The notes: generated by a model not told the origin, from the sequence alone. DNA of 61,636 bases from Thermodesulfovibrio sp. (GCA_013824615.1 PNOC01000019.1:1-61636), one strand, 5' to 3'. Shown: positions 19,906-29,279, numbered from the stretch's first letter. Numbers and translations are program-made.

Positions 19906-20592
19906 ATGACACAGATTGAAATTGCCGATCTGTCCAGGACCTATACCGTGGGTGGTCTTGTGATCAAGGCTGTTGATCACGCTTCTCTGAAGATAGCAAA
20001 GGGCGATTTTCTGTCGATCGTTGGTCATTCCGGTTCGGGGAAGACAACGCTGCTTTCTATGATCGGCGGGATAATCAGGCCGACGTCAGGCAGGATACTG
20101 TTTAACGGGAATGATCTCAGCAGGCTTGATGATAACCATTTGTCCGGATACCGCAATGAAAAGATCGGGTTCATGTTCCAGTTCGCCAGTCTTCTGCCGA
20201 TCCTCACGGCCAAAGAAAATGTTCTGCTCCCCGGACTTTTTACTCCTCAGCAGGACCCTCAACAGAACAAAGCGAACGAGGCAAGGGCAATCGAGTTTTT
20301 GTCCATGGTTGGGCTTGGGGACCGGGTTGATTCATATCCGAACCAGCTTTCAGGAGGACAGCAGCGGCGTGTTGCCATAGCCCGTGCGCTGATAAATAAT
20401 CCTGAGGTCATACTTGCGGACGAGCCCACCGGAGATCTTGACGAAGAGACCGAGTCCGAGATTATGGAACTCTTCAGGCGGCTGAACCGCGAAAAACAGA
20501 TTACCTTCATACTCATCACCCATAACCTGCACCTGGCAGAGCAGGCCGCTCGCAGGCTCAGGATGGCTCAGGGCGTAATAACAGAACTTTGA
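19906..20592 (+). CDS. LolD/MacB-type ABC transporter ATPase
   Basis: The 228-residue ATPase has Walker A GHSGSGKT, signature [15 protein letters not shown], Walker B VILADEPTGDLD and the H-loop ITHN. The DEPTGDLD sequence is typical of the MacB/LolD/FtsE group. The ATG at 19906 lies two bases after the FtsX stop, and the frame is open further upstream only inside that gene. It pairs with the permease at 18707-19903. Confidence 0.9.
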   Translation: MTQIEIADLSRTYTVGGLVIKAVDHASLKIAKGDFLSIVGHSGSGKTTLLSMIGGIIRPTSGRILFNGNDLSRLDDNHLSGYRNEKIGFMFQFASLLPILTAKENVLLPGLFTPQQDPQQNKANEARAIEFLSMVGLGDRVDSYPNQLSGGQQRRVAIARALINNPEVILADEPTGDLDEETESEIMELFRRLNREKQITFILITHNLHLAEQAARRLRMAQGVITEL

Positions 20593-20637
20593 CAGATTCG
20601 TACACATAAAACTTTCCCGGAAAACCCCTCCAAACCT

Positions 20638-20681
20638 CCCCTTATCAAGGGAGGCTTAAAGACTTCCCCCTTGATAAGGGG
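20638..20681. terminator. Bidirectional terminator-like inverted repeat
   Basis: CCCCTTATCAAGGG (20638-20651) and CCCTTGATAAGGGG (20668-20681) are reverse complements, set in longer C-rich and G-rich flanks. The element lies exactly between two convergent genes (ends at 20592 and 20702). It looks like a mobile-palindrome type repeat reused as a terminator. Confidence 0.6.
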
Positions 20682-20701
20682 GGACTGAGGGGGGGTGACT
20701 G

Positions 20702-21493
20702 TCAGATTTTATAAAACTCCGGTCGTCTGTCGGTGAAGAGATTATTTAAGGGGTTCAAGTCCTTATTCCTTGCCAGGGAAGGGTCAATGTCAATAACCCC
20801 GGATTCCTGTTTATCGCCGGAGGCCCTGCAGAGGATAGCGCCTTTGGGTGATACTATCTCACTTCTTCCGATAAAGGTCAACGCGTTAACCCCATCCCGT
20901 TTCTCTGTTCCCACCCTGTTTGCCGTGACAGCGAAAACTCTGTTCTCGAGGCACCGTGTCACCATGGCGTCCGGGCAGAAAGGCAGCACCAGGTTTGACG
21001 GATGGGCGATGATCTCTGCACCCATGAGGGCAAGTGTCCGCGCAGATTCCGGGAAAAACCAGTCAAAACAGATCATGATCCCTATAGCTCCTATTGGCGT
21101 TTTCCAGACCCTGAAGCCGGTATCTCCCGGGGCAAACCAGCGCTTTTCCTCGAAAAAAAGATGGGTCTTCCGGTAGACACCGAGAAAGCCCTCCGGGCCG
21201 GTCAGGACCGCAGAGTTATAACAGGTGTCTCCCTCACGCTCTGCAATTCCTGCAACGATATAAGCCCCGCGTTCTTGCGATAAGGCAATGAGACGCTGTG
21301 TGGTGAAGCCGTCGGGTACTTCTTCTGATAGTTCCATTGTCTCTTCTTTTGAAATGAACTGATATCCCGTGCTGAAGAGTTCCGGCAGCACAATAAGGTC
21401 AGCGTCGACGGTTGCTATGCGTGAGGCTGTATGCTCAGTATTGGACTCTATATTTCCAAAAACAGGGTTTGTCTGAATGAATGCGGCCTTCAC
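20702..21493 (-). CDS. Nitrilase-superfamily carbon-nitrogen hydrolase
   Basis: The 263-residue enzyme carries the Glu-Lys-Cys triad of the superfamily in LPELFSTGY, YRKTHLF and ICFDWFFPE. It is a cytoplasmic amidase-type enzyme acting on a C-N bond of an unknown small substrate. The start is GTG at 21493, overlapping the FtrD-like stop codon as GTGA, so it is translationally coupled to the NosL operon. It is therefore likely part of that pathway rather than an unrelated neighbour. Confidence 0.85.
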   Translation of the reverse strand: MKAAFIQTNPVFGNIESNTEHTASRIATVDADLIVLPELFSTGYQFISKEETMELSEEVPDGFTTQRLIALSQERGAYIVAGIAEREGDTCYNSAVLTGPEGFLGVYRKTHLFFEEKRWFAPGDTGFRVWKTPIGAIGIMICFDWFFPESARTLALMGAEIIAHPSNLVLPFCPDAMVTRCLENRVFAVTANRVGTEKRDGVNALTFIGRSEIVSPKGAILCRASGDKQESGVIDIDPSLARNKDLNPLNNLFTDRRPEFYKI

Positions 21494-21948
21494 GAAAAGA
21501 GTTTCACTCCCTTTTCAATATGCTCTGTTTTTATGACGATAAAGCCATCCCTGAGGATACTCTTCAGGAGAATCGGACTGCAGCCGTCGGTGTTGTCCCA
21601 TTTTTTGTCGGCCAGCCTGAACTTCATGCTGCACTCATTGCAGATGATATCAGCTCCTTCTTCCCGGTAACCTTTCATATGCTTGTAACACGTGAAACAG
21701 GCGTCGAAATAGGCCGAAAGTTCACCGGTACTGTCTGTCCGAACAAGGAAGTTGATACGTCTGCCGGATTTCTTGTAGGTATAAAAATGGACTTTCCCGT
21801 CGCTCACTTCCGTGAGCGCGATACGGATTTCACCGTCAGAGGCAGGCAGTGTTTTATATGCTGCCGGCTGTTTGCTGCAACTGCAGACAAAAGCCATGAG
21901 GATACAGATAACAGGCAGGAAGCCCTTTGTCATGCACGGGTAGCGCAT
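21490..21948 (-). CDS. FtrD-like (DUF2318) cysteine-rich lipoprotein
   Basis: The 152-residue protein has a lipoprotein-type signal ending in FVCSC, then the cysteine pattern CFTC (84, 87), CNEC (103, 106) and Cys123. This matches the C-terminal part of FtrD-like/DUF2318 proteins, which accompany iron or copper transport systems. The ATG at 21948 overlaps the stop of the upstream membrane-protein gene as TGATG, which fixes the start. The frame extends to 22041 but only inside that gene. It probably binds a metal or an iron-sulfur cluster on the outer face of the inner membrane. Confidence 0.75.
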   Translation of the reverse strand: MRYPCMTKGFLPVICILMAFVCSCSKQPAAYKTLPASDGEIRIALTEVSDGKVHFYTYKKSGRRINFLVRTDSTGELSAYFDACFTCYKHMKGYREEGADIICNECSMKFRLADKKWDNTDGCSPILLKSILRDGFIVIKTEHIEKGVKLFS

Positions 21949-22967
21949 CAGTAGCCCTCGAGAGTGAAAGACGTCGTAACCATCGGTATTGTTGCTAGTA
22001 TAACAAATACCGTGAAGGCCGCTACGGATAGTATGATCCACGTCCTCTGCATCTGCGGTATGATCCCGGCGAGCGATTTGATTTTTTTAAAGGGCATGAT
22101 TATTCCTGACATGGTGCCGAAGAAGCCTCCGGCAAAGAGGGTTCCATAGAGAAAATAGCCGACATAGTAATAACCGGACTGCAGGATATCGAACGGACAG
22201 TGATGTGTCGGTATCTGGTAAAAATAGAGTGAAATAAACGAGATAATTGCTGCGACGGATACGATAAGGAATATCAGGGACAAGGCCGAGTAGAGTACTG
22301 AAGAAAAAACCCTGGGCGCCGTGCTGCTGCTGGTTGCGGCAGTTATTCCGAAGAGGGCGGTGATTGTAAAGAGAACAAAAAATACAACCCGCATGGTTCT
22401 TACGGGCAAAGAAGCAAGCGAGCTGCTGAGACCTGTTCCCCCTTCACTGAAGAGCGTGCCGCAGCAGGAGGTTATGACGTCGGGATCAATATTCAGAAAA
22501 TAAAGGAGCTGCAGAATATCGGCCGAGAGCATTACCGGAAACAGAAAGAGCAGCAGTCCGTATTTCAGGCGGGTCAGCGGATAGTCCTCTGCCCTGGTAT
22601 CGACATAGTTCACGGCTATCCAGGCGGCTGCCGTGAAGAGAGTTGCAAGTCTGGCGTAGAGTGCCGGAAAGCCATAAGGGTTTGCATTCAGTGAGCCGGT
22701 GGCGCACATGGCCCCTACCAGAAGGTTATGCAGATCGTCAGCAGTATAGATAAAAAGAAAGGCGGAGAGGATTTCGAAGAAGAGGCCGTACTGGATAATC
22801 GTGGAGATGAGGTAGGTCCGGCGCTCCAACACGAGCTGTTGTTCCGAACTGCTGGTGATATCCCATTGCCGCAGTATCCGGACACCGAGAGAGGCTGCGA
22901 AAAAAAACAGGAGCAGTGTTATGAGCGAGCCGGTGTAGAGCGCCAGGATGCCGGGGTGGAGTATCAT
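21948..22967 (-). CDS. Polytopic membrane protein of the NosL/FtrD locus, function unknown
   Basis: The 339-residue protein has about eight hydrophobic segments. Potential metal or heme ligands lie near membrane boundaries: His80, Cys88 (in MCATGSLNANPYGF), the Cys168-Cys169 pair, and His255-His256-Cys257. I do not recognise the family. Between an ABC ATPase and an FtrD-like protein, a role as the membrane part of a metal-transfer or redox step is plausible. The ATG lies six bases after the ATPase stop, with AAAGG directly before it, suggesting coupled translation. Confidence 0.65.
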   Translation of the reverse strand: MILHPGILALYTGSLITLLLFFFAASLGVRILRQWDITSSSEQQLVLERRTYLISTIIQYGLFFEILSAFLFIYTADDLHNLLVGAMCATGSLNANPYGFPALYARLATLFTAAAWIAVNYVDTRAEDYPLTRLKYGLLLFLFPVMLSADILQLLYFLNIDPDVITSCCGTLFSEGGTGLSSSLASLPVRTMRVVFFVLFTITALFGITAATSSSTAPRVFSSVLYSALSLIFLIVSVAAIISFISLYFYQIPTHHCPFDILQSGYYYVGYFLYGTLFAGGFFGTMSGIIMPFKKIKSLAGIIPQMQRTWIILSVAAFTVFVILATIPMVTTSFTLEGY

Positions 22968-22973
22968 CCTTTC

Positions 22974-23708
22974 TCAGACATTCCTCTGGATGCCGAGGGA
23001 CCTGCCGTCGCGCATCGATACGACCTGACTGATGCGGCTGTCTTCAAATACGACCGGATCGTGAGAGGCTATAACTACCGTCCTGCCCTGGTCTCTCAGG
23101 TGGTGCATTATCTTCATGAAGTCTGCGGCAAGTGCTGTATCGAGATGAGCAGTCGGCTCATCGGCAAGGATGATGGCCGGGTCGTTGATCAGCGCCCTTG
23201 CTATCGCAACGCGCTGCTGTTCTCCTCCCGAAAGGCTGTTGACAGGGAAATCCCTGCGTTTGAGCATGTCGAGGTCTTCAAGAATAGCCTCAGCCTTCTT
23301 CAGTCCGTCAGCCGGATTGCTGTCTGTCGGCAGAAGAGGGATCAGGACATTCTGGAGTACGGTCATCCCCTGAATGAGGTTGAACTGCTGAAAAATAAAC
23401 CCGAATATCCTCCGCCTGATATTTGTCAGAAACCGTTCAGGCAGATGCGACACATCTTTCCCTTCTACGGTGATGCTGCCGGAGGTCGGCCGCGCCATGC
23501 AGCCTATCAGAGAAAGGAGCGTTGTTTTTCCGGACCCGCTGGGACCCTTGAGGACAGCGAAATCATTCTCCAGGATTGAGACCGAGACGCTGCGGACCGC
23601 AAACGCTTCATTCGGTTTCCCCACGTTGTAAGTCTTGGTGACAGACTCTGTCCTGATAACCTCACGCGGCCTGCCCTGGGTCATTCCCTGAATCATGTCT
23701 GAAGACAT
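22974..23708 (-). CDS. LolD/MacB-type ABC transporter ATPase
   Basis: The 244-residue ATPase has Walker A GPSGSGKT, signature [15 protein letters not shown], Walker [13 protein letters not shown] and H-loop ASHD. It belongs to the same group as the ATPase at 19906 but is clearly divergent from it. No FtsX permease lies in its own operon. It either pairs with the polytopic protein at 21948-22967 or shares the FtsX permease encoded on the opposite strand. It starts two bases after the NosL stop. Confidence 0.9.
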   Translation of the reverse strand: MSSDMIQGMTQGRPREVIRTESVTKTYNVGKPNEAFAVRSVSVSILENDFAVLKGPSGSGKTTLLSLIGCMARPTSGSITVEGKDVSHLPERFLTNIRRRIFGFIFQQFNLIQGMTVLQNVLIPLLPTDSNPADGLKKAEAILEDLDMLKRRDFPVNSLSGGEQQRVAIARALINDPAIILADEPTAHLDTALAADFMKIMHHLRDQGRTVVIASHDPVVFEDSRISQVVSMRDGRSLGIQRNV

Positions 23709-23710
23709 GC

Positions 23711-24187
23711 CTAATCCAGCACCTCAACGGTTATCTCGCTGAATTTCAGGACTTTTTTGCCATTGTGGTCTTTCAGGAATTCCTTTGCCTTCTGCTCAGA
23801 TTCAAGAGGCACCAGTTCCGCACCCATCGGTCCCGTGACGTTGCTGCCGGATACATAAAAAAGCTTCCGGGCATCCATGAGTTTTGTGGAGTAATATTCA
23901 GTGACATAAAGCATCTGGATATCAGACTGCTTTTTCGCCGGGTTGTACTTTTGCGGGTTGAAATAAAACCGGAGCATATCTTTCGGTCCGTCGAAGACCG
24001 CATAGGTGCCGTCAGCAAAAATGATTTGGGCGACCCACTCCTTATACTTGGCAACGAACATACCGCAGACCTGGCACTTGTCAGTCTTTTTGACCTCGAC
24101 AGGTTTTTTGTCCGCACCAAACGAAAGGGATGCTGTCAGCAGTATTCCCGCTATGCAGAGCGGGAGGATGCAGCGTTTCTTCATCAA
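23711..24187 (-). CDS. NosL-family metallochaperone
   Basis: The 158-residue protein has an N-terminal export signal (2-24) and the NosL motif CQVCGM (Cys37, Cys40, Met42). The rest follows the usual NosL layout: [26 protein letters not shown], and a [12 protein letters not shown] segment. In denitrifiers NosL binds Cu(I) and helps mature N2O reductase. No nosZ is present here, so the client is probably another periplasmic protein. It is the first gene of a five-gene, tightly coupled minus-strand operon. Cys5 and Cys10 in the signal do not form a clear lipobox. Confidence 0.88.
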   Translation of the reverse strand: MMKKRCILPLCIAGILLTASLSFGADKKPVEVKKTDKCQVCGMFVAKYKEWVAQIIFADGTYAVFDGPKDMLRFYFNPQKYNPAKKQSDIQMLYVTEYYSTKLMDARKLFYVSGSNVTGPMGAELVPLESEQKAKEFLKDHNGKKVLKFSEITVEVLD

Positions 24188-24348
24188 AGCCTCCTCGGTG
24201 ATTATTCCTGCCTATACAGGATTCAGGATAGTTGTCGATGTTTTTATTATATATCAAAACGAAATATAAGGACTGATGAGTCTTTTTTCTTCGGAGCGGG
24301 CTCCTGCCGCGGCCGGGGTCAGGGGTTTCCGGGAGAGTCCTCTATCTG

Positions 24349-24362
24349 TAAAGATATCTTTA
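24349..24362. promoter_or_regulatory. Perfect 14-bp palindrome upstream of ilvB
   Basis: TAAAGATATCTTTA is an exact palindrome ending seven bases before TAAAAT (24370-24375), a possible -10 element about 50 bases before the ilvB ATG. Its position suits an operator for a dimeric regulator, but no regulator is known for it. Confidence 0.4.
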
Positions 24363-24424
24363 AGTATGTTAAAATAGCAAAAAAGTTGCGGGCCCTTTCT
24401 GTGGCCTTTGAGGAGAACGGAAGC

Positions 24425-26161
24425 ATGAAAATATCAGGTGCGGAAATTTTTATTGAGAGCCTTAAAAAAGAAGGTGTACAGCATATGTTCGGTTATCCCG
24501 GCGGCGTTGTCCTGAACATCTTTGACAAACTGCATGATGAGAAAGGACTTGAACTTATCCTCACCCGTCATGAGCAGGGTGCGGTCCATGCTGCAGACGG
24601 ATATGCCCGTGCCACCGGCAAGCCGGGGGTAGTCCTCGTCACCTCAGGACCCGGCGCGACCAATACGGTTACCGGCATCGCTACTGCTTATATGGATTCG
24701 ATTCCGATGGTGATATTTACGGGACAGGTCCCGACGCTGCTGATCGGCAATGATGCCTTCCAGGAGGCGGATATCGTCGGTATTACACGTCCCTGCACCA
24801 AGCATAATTTTCTGGTCAAAAACGTTGAAGATCTTGCCGGGGTCATTAAAGAGGCTTTTTATATTGCCATGGCCGGACGACCAGGGCCGGTGCTTATCGA
24901 CCTGCCGAAGGATGTGACGACCCATAAGGCCGAATTTGTCTATCCGGAGGATGTAAAACTCCGGAGCTATAATCCGACCTATGATGGGAACAAATATATG
25001 ATAAAGCAGGCGGCCCAGATGGTCGCGCGTGCGAAGAAGCCGGTCATTGTGGCAGGCGGTGGAGTTATCCTCTCCGGTGCCTCGAAAGAACTGAAGGAGT
25101 TTGCAGAGTATGCTGATGTACCGGTGACGATGACCATGATGGGACTCGGTGGTTTTCCCGGATCGCATAAACTCTCTCTCGGTATGCTCGGCATGCACGG
25201 GACCTACTATGCAAATAAGTCTATACAGGAGGCAGATCTGCTGATTGCTATCGGCATGCGCTTTGACGATCGCGTCACCGGCAAGATCGATGCCTTTGCC
25301 CCTCATGCAAAGATCATCCATATCGATATAGATCCCACGTCGATCAGGAAGAATGTCCGCGTCGATACCCCGATCGTCGGCGACGTCAAGAACGTCCTCA
25401 CGGTCCTCAACAAGGTGATGAAAGAGGAAGTAAAGGATCAGTGGGTAGAAGTCAGAAAGGCCTGGACCAAGCAGCTCGATGCATGGCGCAGGGAAAGACC
25501 GATGACGTATGACCGCGAATCGGACATGATCAAACCGCAGTATGTTGTCGAGAAGATTTATGAATTGACGAAGGGCGATGCGATCATCACGACCGAGGTC
25601 GGACAGAACCAGATGTGGGCAGCGCAGTTCTTCAAGTACGATAAACCCCGGACCTGGCTTTCCTCCGGAGGGCTGGGCACGATGGGCTACGGACTTCCGG
25701 CAGCAATCGGCGCACAGCTGGCCTTCCCCAATAAACTGGTCATTGATATCGCCGGAGACGGCAGCATACAGATGAACATTCAGGAGCTGGCAACAGCGGT
25801 GATTAACAAGCTCCCGGTTAAAGTGGCCATTCTCAATAACCGGTTTCTCGGTATGGTGCGCCAGTGGCAGGAGCTTTTCTTCGAGGAGCGGTATTCGCAT
25901 ACCAAGCTGGACGATGTGGTCCCGGACTTTGTGAAACTTGCCGAGGCTTATAACGCGGTCGGACTCCGGGCGACGAAAAAGTCTGAGGTCGAGGCGGTCC
26001 TGAAGGAGGCCTTCAGCATCAAGAGGCCTGTATTTATGGACTTTGTGACGGACTGGCAGGAGAAGGTCTACCCTATGGTGCCGGCCGGGGCTGCCATTGA
26101 TAATATGCTTTTTTATGAAGAAAAAAAGAAGGTAGAGAAGAAGCTGAAGGCAGTCAAATAA
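24425..26161 (+). CDS. ilvB: Acetolactate synthase large subunit
   Basis: The 578-residue enzyme makes acetolactate or acetohydroxybutyrate for valine, leucine and isoleucine synthesis. It shows [13 protein letters not shown] and the catalytic-Glu region [20 protein letters not shown], then the TPP motif [16 protein letters not shown]. The frame is open from 23765, but the first 220 residues of that frame are not protein-like. ATG 24425, with AGGAG ten bases upstream, begins exactly where the family does ([18 protein letters not shown]). The regulatory subunit follows after 38 bases. Confidence 0.96.
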   Translation: MKISGAEIFIESLKKEGVQHMFGYPGGVVLNIFDKLHDEKGLELILTRHEQGAVHAADGYARATGKPGVVLVTSGPGATNTVTGIATAYMDSIPMVIFTGQVPTLLIGNDAFQEADIVGITRPCTKHNFLVKNVEDLAGVIKEAFYIAMAGRPGPVLIDLPKDVTTHKAEFVYPEDVKLRSYNPTYDGNKYMIKQAAQMVARAKKPVIVAGGGVILSGASKELKEFAEYADVPVTMTMMGLGGFPGSHKLSLGMLGMHGTYYANKSIQEADLLIAIGMRFDDRVTGKIDAFAPHAKIIHIDIDPTSIRKNVRVDTPIVGDVKNVLTVLNKVMKEEVKDQWVEVRKAWTKQLDAWRRERPMTYDRESDMIKPQYVVEKIYELTKGDAIITTEVGQNQMWAAQFFKYDKPRTWLSSGGLGTMGYGLPAAIGAQLAFPNKLVIDIAGDGSIQMNIQELATAVINKLPVKVAILNNRFLGMVRQWQELFFEERYSHTKLDDVVPDFVKLAEAYNAVGLRATKKSEVEAVLKEAFSIKRPVFMDFVTDWQEKVYPMVPAGAAIDNMLFYEEKKKVEKKLKAVK

Positions 26162-26199
26162 TAAAAGATATTCCCTAATGTAAGGTATAGAGGAGAGCC

Positions 26200-26688
26200 A
26201 TGAGACATACAATATCGGTACTTGTTGAAAATAAATTTGGGGTGCTGTCCCGGATATCCGGACTGTTCAGCGGCCGGGGCTATAATATCGAAAGCCTCTC
26301 GGTGAACGAGACGATCGACCCGCAGATTTCAATCATGACGATCGTCACCAGTGGTGATGACTGGATCGTCGAGCAGATTACCAAACAGCTGAACAAGCTG
26401 ATCGATGTGATCAAGGTCGTCGACATGACAGAACTGGACCATGTCGAGCGGGAGATGGTGCTTATAAAAGTGTCCCCGCGCCAGGAGGACAAGGCAGAGG
26501 TCCTGAGGCTTGCAGAGATATTCAGGGGCAGGGTGGTCGACTCCAGCCAGAAGACCTATACGATCGAGATAACCGGCGAGGAGAAAAAGATCGAGGCGAT
26601 TGTCGAGCTGCTGAAGCCGATGGGCATCAAAGAATTTGTACGTACCGGAAAGATTGCGATTGCCAGAGAGGGCATCAAGAAGGCGTAG
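26200..26688 (+). CDS. ilvH: Acetolactate synthase small (regulatory) subunit
   Basis: The 162-residue protein has an N-terminal ACT domain ([33 protein letters not shown]) that binds valine for feedback inhibition, and the usual C-terminal domain ([16 protein letters not shown]). Its length is normal for IlvH. It forms the holoenzyme with the preceding gene product. No ilvC or leuA follows, since a hairpin and a convergent gene come next. Confidence 0.96.
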   Translation: MRHTISVLVENKFGVLSRISGLFSGRGYNIESLSVNETIDPQISIMTIVTSGDDWIVEQITKQLNKLIDVIKVVDMTELDHVEREMVLIKVSPRQEDKAEVLRLAEIFRGRVVDSSQKTYTIEITGEEKKIEAIVELLKPMGIKEFVRTGKIAIAREGIKKA

Positions 26689-26731
26689 CGGTTTTTTCGT
26701 ATCTGGCTAATTAGTCCCCTCCATTTGCAAC

Positions 26732-26776
26732 AACTCCCCCTTCCCCCTCTTAACTTAAGAGGGGGAAGGGGGAGTT
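26732..26776. terminator. 20-bp inverted repeat, probable bidirectional terminator
   Basis: The arms 26732-26751 (AACTCCCCCTTCCCCCTCTT) and 26757-26776 are exact reverse complements with a five-base loop. It separates the convergent ilvH and kinase genes. The C-rich/G-rich composition resembles the element at 20638-20681 and suggests a dispersed repeat family. Confidence 0.7.
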
Positions 26777-26792
26777 AAGATTCCAGGCACGT

Positions 26793-27935
26793 TTATGCCG
26801 TGCGGCAGTATGGCGCCTCGAGATTTTTTTCTGTCCACCGCAGGGGAAGGGTCATCCTGAAGGTCGTGCCGGTGCCCTGCTCACTCTGCACGTTTATCTG
26901 TCCCATATGCTCTGAAATAATCTGACGGACGAGCGGCAGCCCGATGCCAAAGCTGTATTCTTTTGTGCTGAAAAAAGGGTCGAATATCCGGTCAAGGTCT
27001 TGGGCCGGTATTCCGCAGCCGGTGTCGGAAATGGTGACTGTGGCCGTGGCAGGTTCCAGTGACGAGCAGATCGTGATTTTTCCGCCGGCCGGTGTTGCTG
27101 CAATGGCATTCCTTATTACATGGCAAAGTGCCACCTGAATAAGATGTTTTTCCATGTTTACGTTAAGGGGGCATGCGGAGAGCTCAACCTCAAGTTCCAG
27201 GCCCTTGTCTTCGGCTTCATTACGGGTGAAGGTCAGGGCACTCTCCAATACCGTGTTCAGGTCATCATAGACAAACAGTGTTTTCTTGTCTTTGAGGAAC
27301 GAGCGGAAATTCTGGACAATGGTATCAAGTTTTTCTGCTTCGCCGATGATGACCCTGAGGCGCTCCTGAACCTTGTCCGGGTTGTCCCGGCCCTCAAGTA
27401 TTTTTTTCCCCGTGAGGCCGATTACCGTAGCGGGATTCCGTATCTTGTCCGCAATAGTCAGGGCCAGCAGGCTCATGGTTCTTTCCGCCAGGAGAGATTC
27501 TATGTCCCGGTTGAATTCTTCAAGCAGGTCCCGGTAATTTTTTTCCGTACGCAGGAGCCTGGCAAAGGTGAGAGCTTTATCCACTGAATGCAGCAGGTGG
27601 TCGGGCTTGAAGGGCTTGAGGATGAAGTCAAAAGCACGCATCCTTACGGCATCGACGGCCTTGTCAAAGTCCGTATACCCGGTCATAAGAATCACCTGAA
27701 GTTCCGGCTCAATTTCGTGAATTCTGGCCAGCAGTTCAATCCCGGAGATAACCGGCATCGATATATCACTGAGGACAAGATCAACCCTGTTATGCTGCAG
27801 ATGTTCAAGGGCCTCTGCAGCGCTTCGGCAGGAAATCGTCTGGTATCCATATTCGTTCAGAAGCAGCGCTGTAAATGAAAGAACCTGCTCGTCATCGTCT
27901 ACTACCAGGATCAGGATGTCTTTTGTTTTGTTCAT
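26793..27935 (-). CDS. REC-HATPase hybrid signalling protein lacking the usual phospho-acceptor His
   Basis: The 380-residue protein starts with a receiver domain (VVDDDEQVL, phospho-acceptor Asp57 in LSDISMP, Lys107 in LKPF). A short helical linker and a kinase core follow. The ATPase half looks intact: N-box around Asn276, DTGCGIP, and FGIGLPLVRQII. In the H-box the usual HEIRNP sequence is replaced by DKIRNP, so the acceptor position is Asp163. It may phosphorylate in trans, act as a phosphatase or be a pseudokinase. The gene is monocistronic between ilvH and the CysRS-like gene. Confidence 0.88.
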   Translation of the reverse strand: MNKTKDILILVVDDDEQVLSFTALLLNEYGYQTISCRSAAEALEHLQHNRVDLVLSDISMPVISGIELLARIHEIEPELQVILMTGYTDFDKAVDAVRMRAFDFILKPFKPDHLLHSVDKALTFARLLRTEKNYRDLLEEFNRDIESLLAERTMSLLALTIADKIRNPATVIGLTGKKILEGRDNPDKVQERLRVIIGEAEKLDTIVQNFRSFLKDKKTLFVYDDLNTVLESALTFTRNEAEDKGLELEVELSACPLNVNMEKHLIQVALCHVIRNAIAATPAGGKITICSSLEPATATVTISDTGCGIPAQDLDRIFDPFFSTKEYSFGIGLPLVRQIISEHMGQINVQSEQGTGTTFRMTLPLRWTEKNLEAPYCRTA

Positions 27936-28037
27936 GTTCCCGTAATCATTTTATCATATGCCGGCTCCTGGAGCCAGCCCTAATCAGCCCTGACCTGCTG
28001 TTTAGTCCGGATACCCGGAAAGTCCTCAGGAATATAC

Positions 28038-29273
28038 TCATGCCGGTTTCTTATTCTGAAACAGCACCTGCAGCACTTCGTCAATTCTTCTGAGGGAGAC
28101 CATAAGCCCGGAGGCCTGATCTTTTCTCATAAGAGCGATATCCAGCTTTAAGAGCTCCTCCCCCAGTGCATCAAAAGCTCCTCTGACATCCAGGTCATTA
28201 TCCATATACCGGTTAAAGGTTTGCAGCATATTTTCCTGGACCTGACCCTTTCGGGGGACTGCCTTGCCGGCTTTTGCCCTGATTTGTCTGATAAGGCCGG
28301 TGACTCTTCTCAGCCTGGCAGCAGCCTTCTCCATATTCCTTTTAGAATAGCTCAACTTCATCCGGTAGTGGCTGTAGATAAGGAAGAACCGTATCTCCTC
28401 CGGACTGTAGCCCTCCCCGGCGAGCGTTTCCGTATAATGGATATTCCCCTTGCTCTTGGACATCTTCTGTCCTTTGACCACAAGATGTTCGGCGTGGAGC
28501 CAGAATCTGGCCATGGGGTATGATCTTACGGATTCAAGGATGGCCGCCGAATAGTCATGATGACGGAAGAGGTTGTCGATGCCGCCACAGTAGATGGAAA
28601 GAGTTTCGTTAAAATACCTGCTCACCATCGCAGGGTCCTGTATGTTCCAGGAGGGTCGGCCTTTCCCGATTGGCGTCTCCCAGTAAGCCGTGTCTCCTGC
28701 TTTATATCCATGCCAGAGTATGAAATCGCCTTTGTTCCACTGTACGCCGGGATAGGTGTCCTGATGAAAGCGTCTTGTTTTTTTCGGCCACAGAGACATA
28801 TCAAGGCCGTACAATTTTCCGAAGCCCCTGAACGTCAGCGGATCGAAATAGACGCTGCCTTTATACCAGTAGGCGTGGCCGTCGCTGACCAGCTGCGCAA
28901 TGATCGCGGCCATATCTTCGACATGCTCTGATGCTACCGGCAGGTAGTCCGGAATTCGCATTCTCAGAAGTTTCATCTCCGCAATAAAATGCTTCATGTT
29001 GGCCCTGGTGAGCTCCACCACGGTAGACTTCCGCTTCAGCGCTTCGCGTATTGCCTTATCTTCGATGTCGGTAAAGTTCATGCCCCGCCTGACCGTATGT
29101 CCCTGATATTCCAGGTAGCGCACCAGGACATCTTCAAAGAGAAAGGTCCTGAAATTGCCGATATGGGAACGCTGGTAGACCGACGGGCCACAGGTGAAGA
29201 CCGAGACCTCTTTTTTATCGACCGGTCTGAACAGTTCGTTCTTTTTTCCGAAGGAGTTAAAGAGCCTAAGCAT
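28038..29273 (-). CDS. Cysteinyl-tRNA synthetase-like class I enzyme with altered zinc site
   Basis: The 411-residue protein has a CysRS catalytic fold: TCGPSVYQRSHIGN (HIGH-type motif 37-40) and KMSKS (270-274). Canonical CysRS binds its substrate thiol through zinc held by Cys28, Cys209, His234 and Glu238 (E. coli numbering). Here Cys28 and the equivalent His238 remain, but the Cys is Asp213 (SWNIQDP instead of WHIEC) and the Glu is Ser242 (HHDYS instead of HHENE). The C-terminal region is about 50 residues shorter than usual. It may have lost cysteine specificity and be a paralogue working on another acceptor. TAAAAT lies six bases before the ATG and no ribosome site is visible. Confidence 0.8.
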   Translation of the reverse strand: MLRLFNSFGKKNELFRPVDKKEVSVFTCGPSVYQRSHIGNFRTFLFEDVLVRYLEYQGHTVRRGMNFTDIEDKAIREALKRKSTVVELTRANMKHFIAEMKLLRMRIPDYLPVASEHVEDMAAIIAQLVSDGHAYWYKGSVYFDPLTFRGFGKLYGLDMSLWPKKTRRFHQDTYPGVQWNKGDFILWHGYKAGDTAYWETPIGKGRPSWNIQDPAMVSRYFNETLSIYCGGIDNLFRHHDYSAAILESVRSYPMARFWLHAEHLVVKGQKMSKSKGNIHYTETLAGEGYSPEEIRFFLIYSHYRMKLSYSKRNMEKAAARLRRVTGLIRQIRAKAGKAVPRKGQVQENMLQTFNRYMDNDLDVRGAFDALGEELLKLDIALMRKDQASGLMVSLRRIDEVLQVLFQNKKPA

Positions 29274-29279
29274 AATGCT

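Noticed and set aside
23765-24424. An N-terminal extension of ilvB by 220 residues
   Set aside because: The extension is antisense to nosL and not protein-like. The family start and a ribosome site are at 24425.
24644-26212. A 522-residue minus-strand open frame opposite ilvB
   Set aside because: It is the antisense shadow of the well-conserved ilvB gene. Its sequence is His/Arg/Leu-rich without any recognisable motif or ribosome site.
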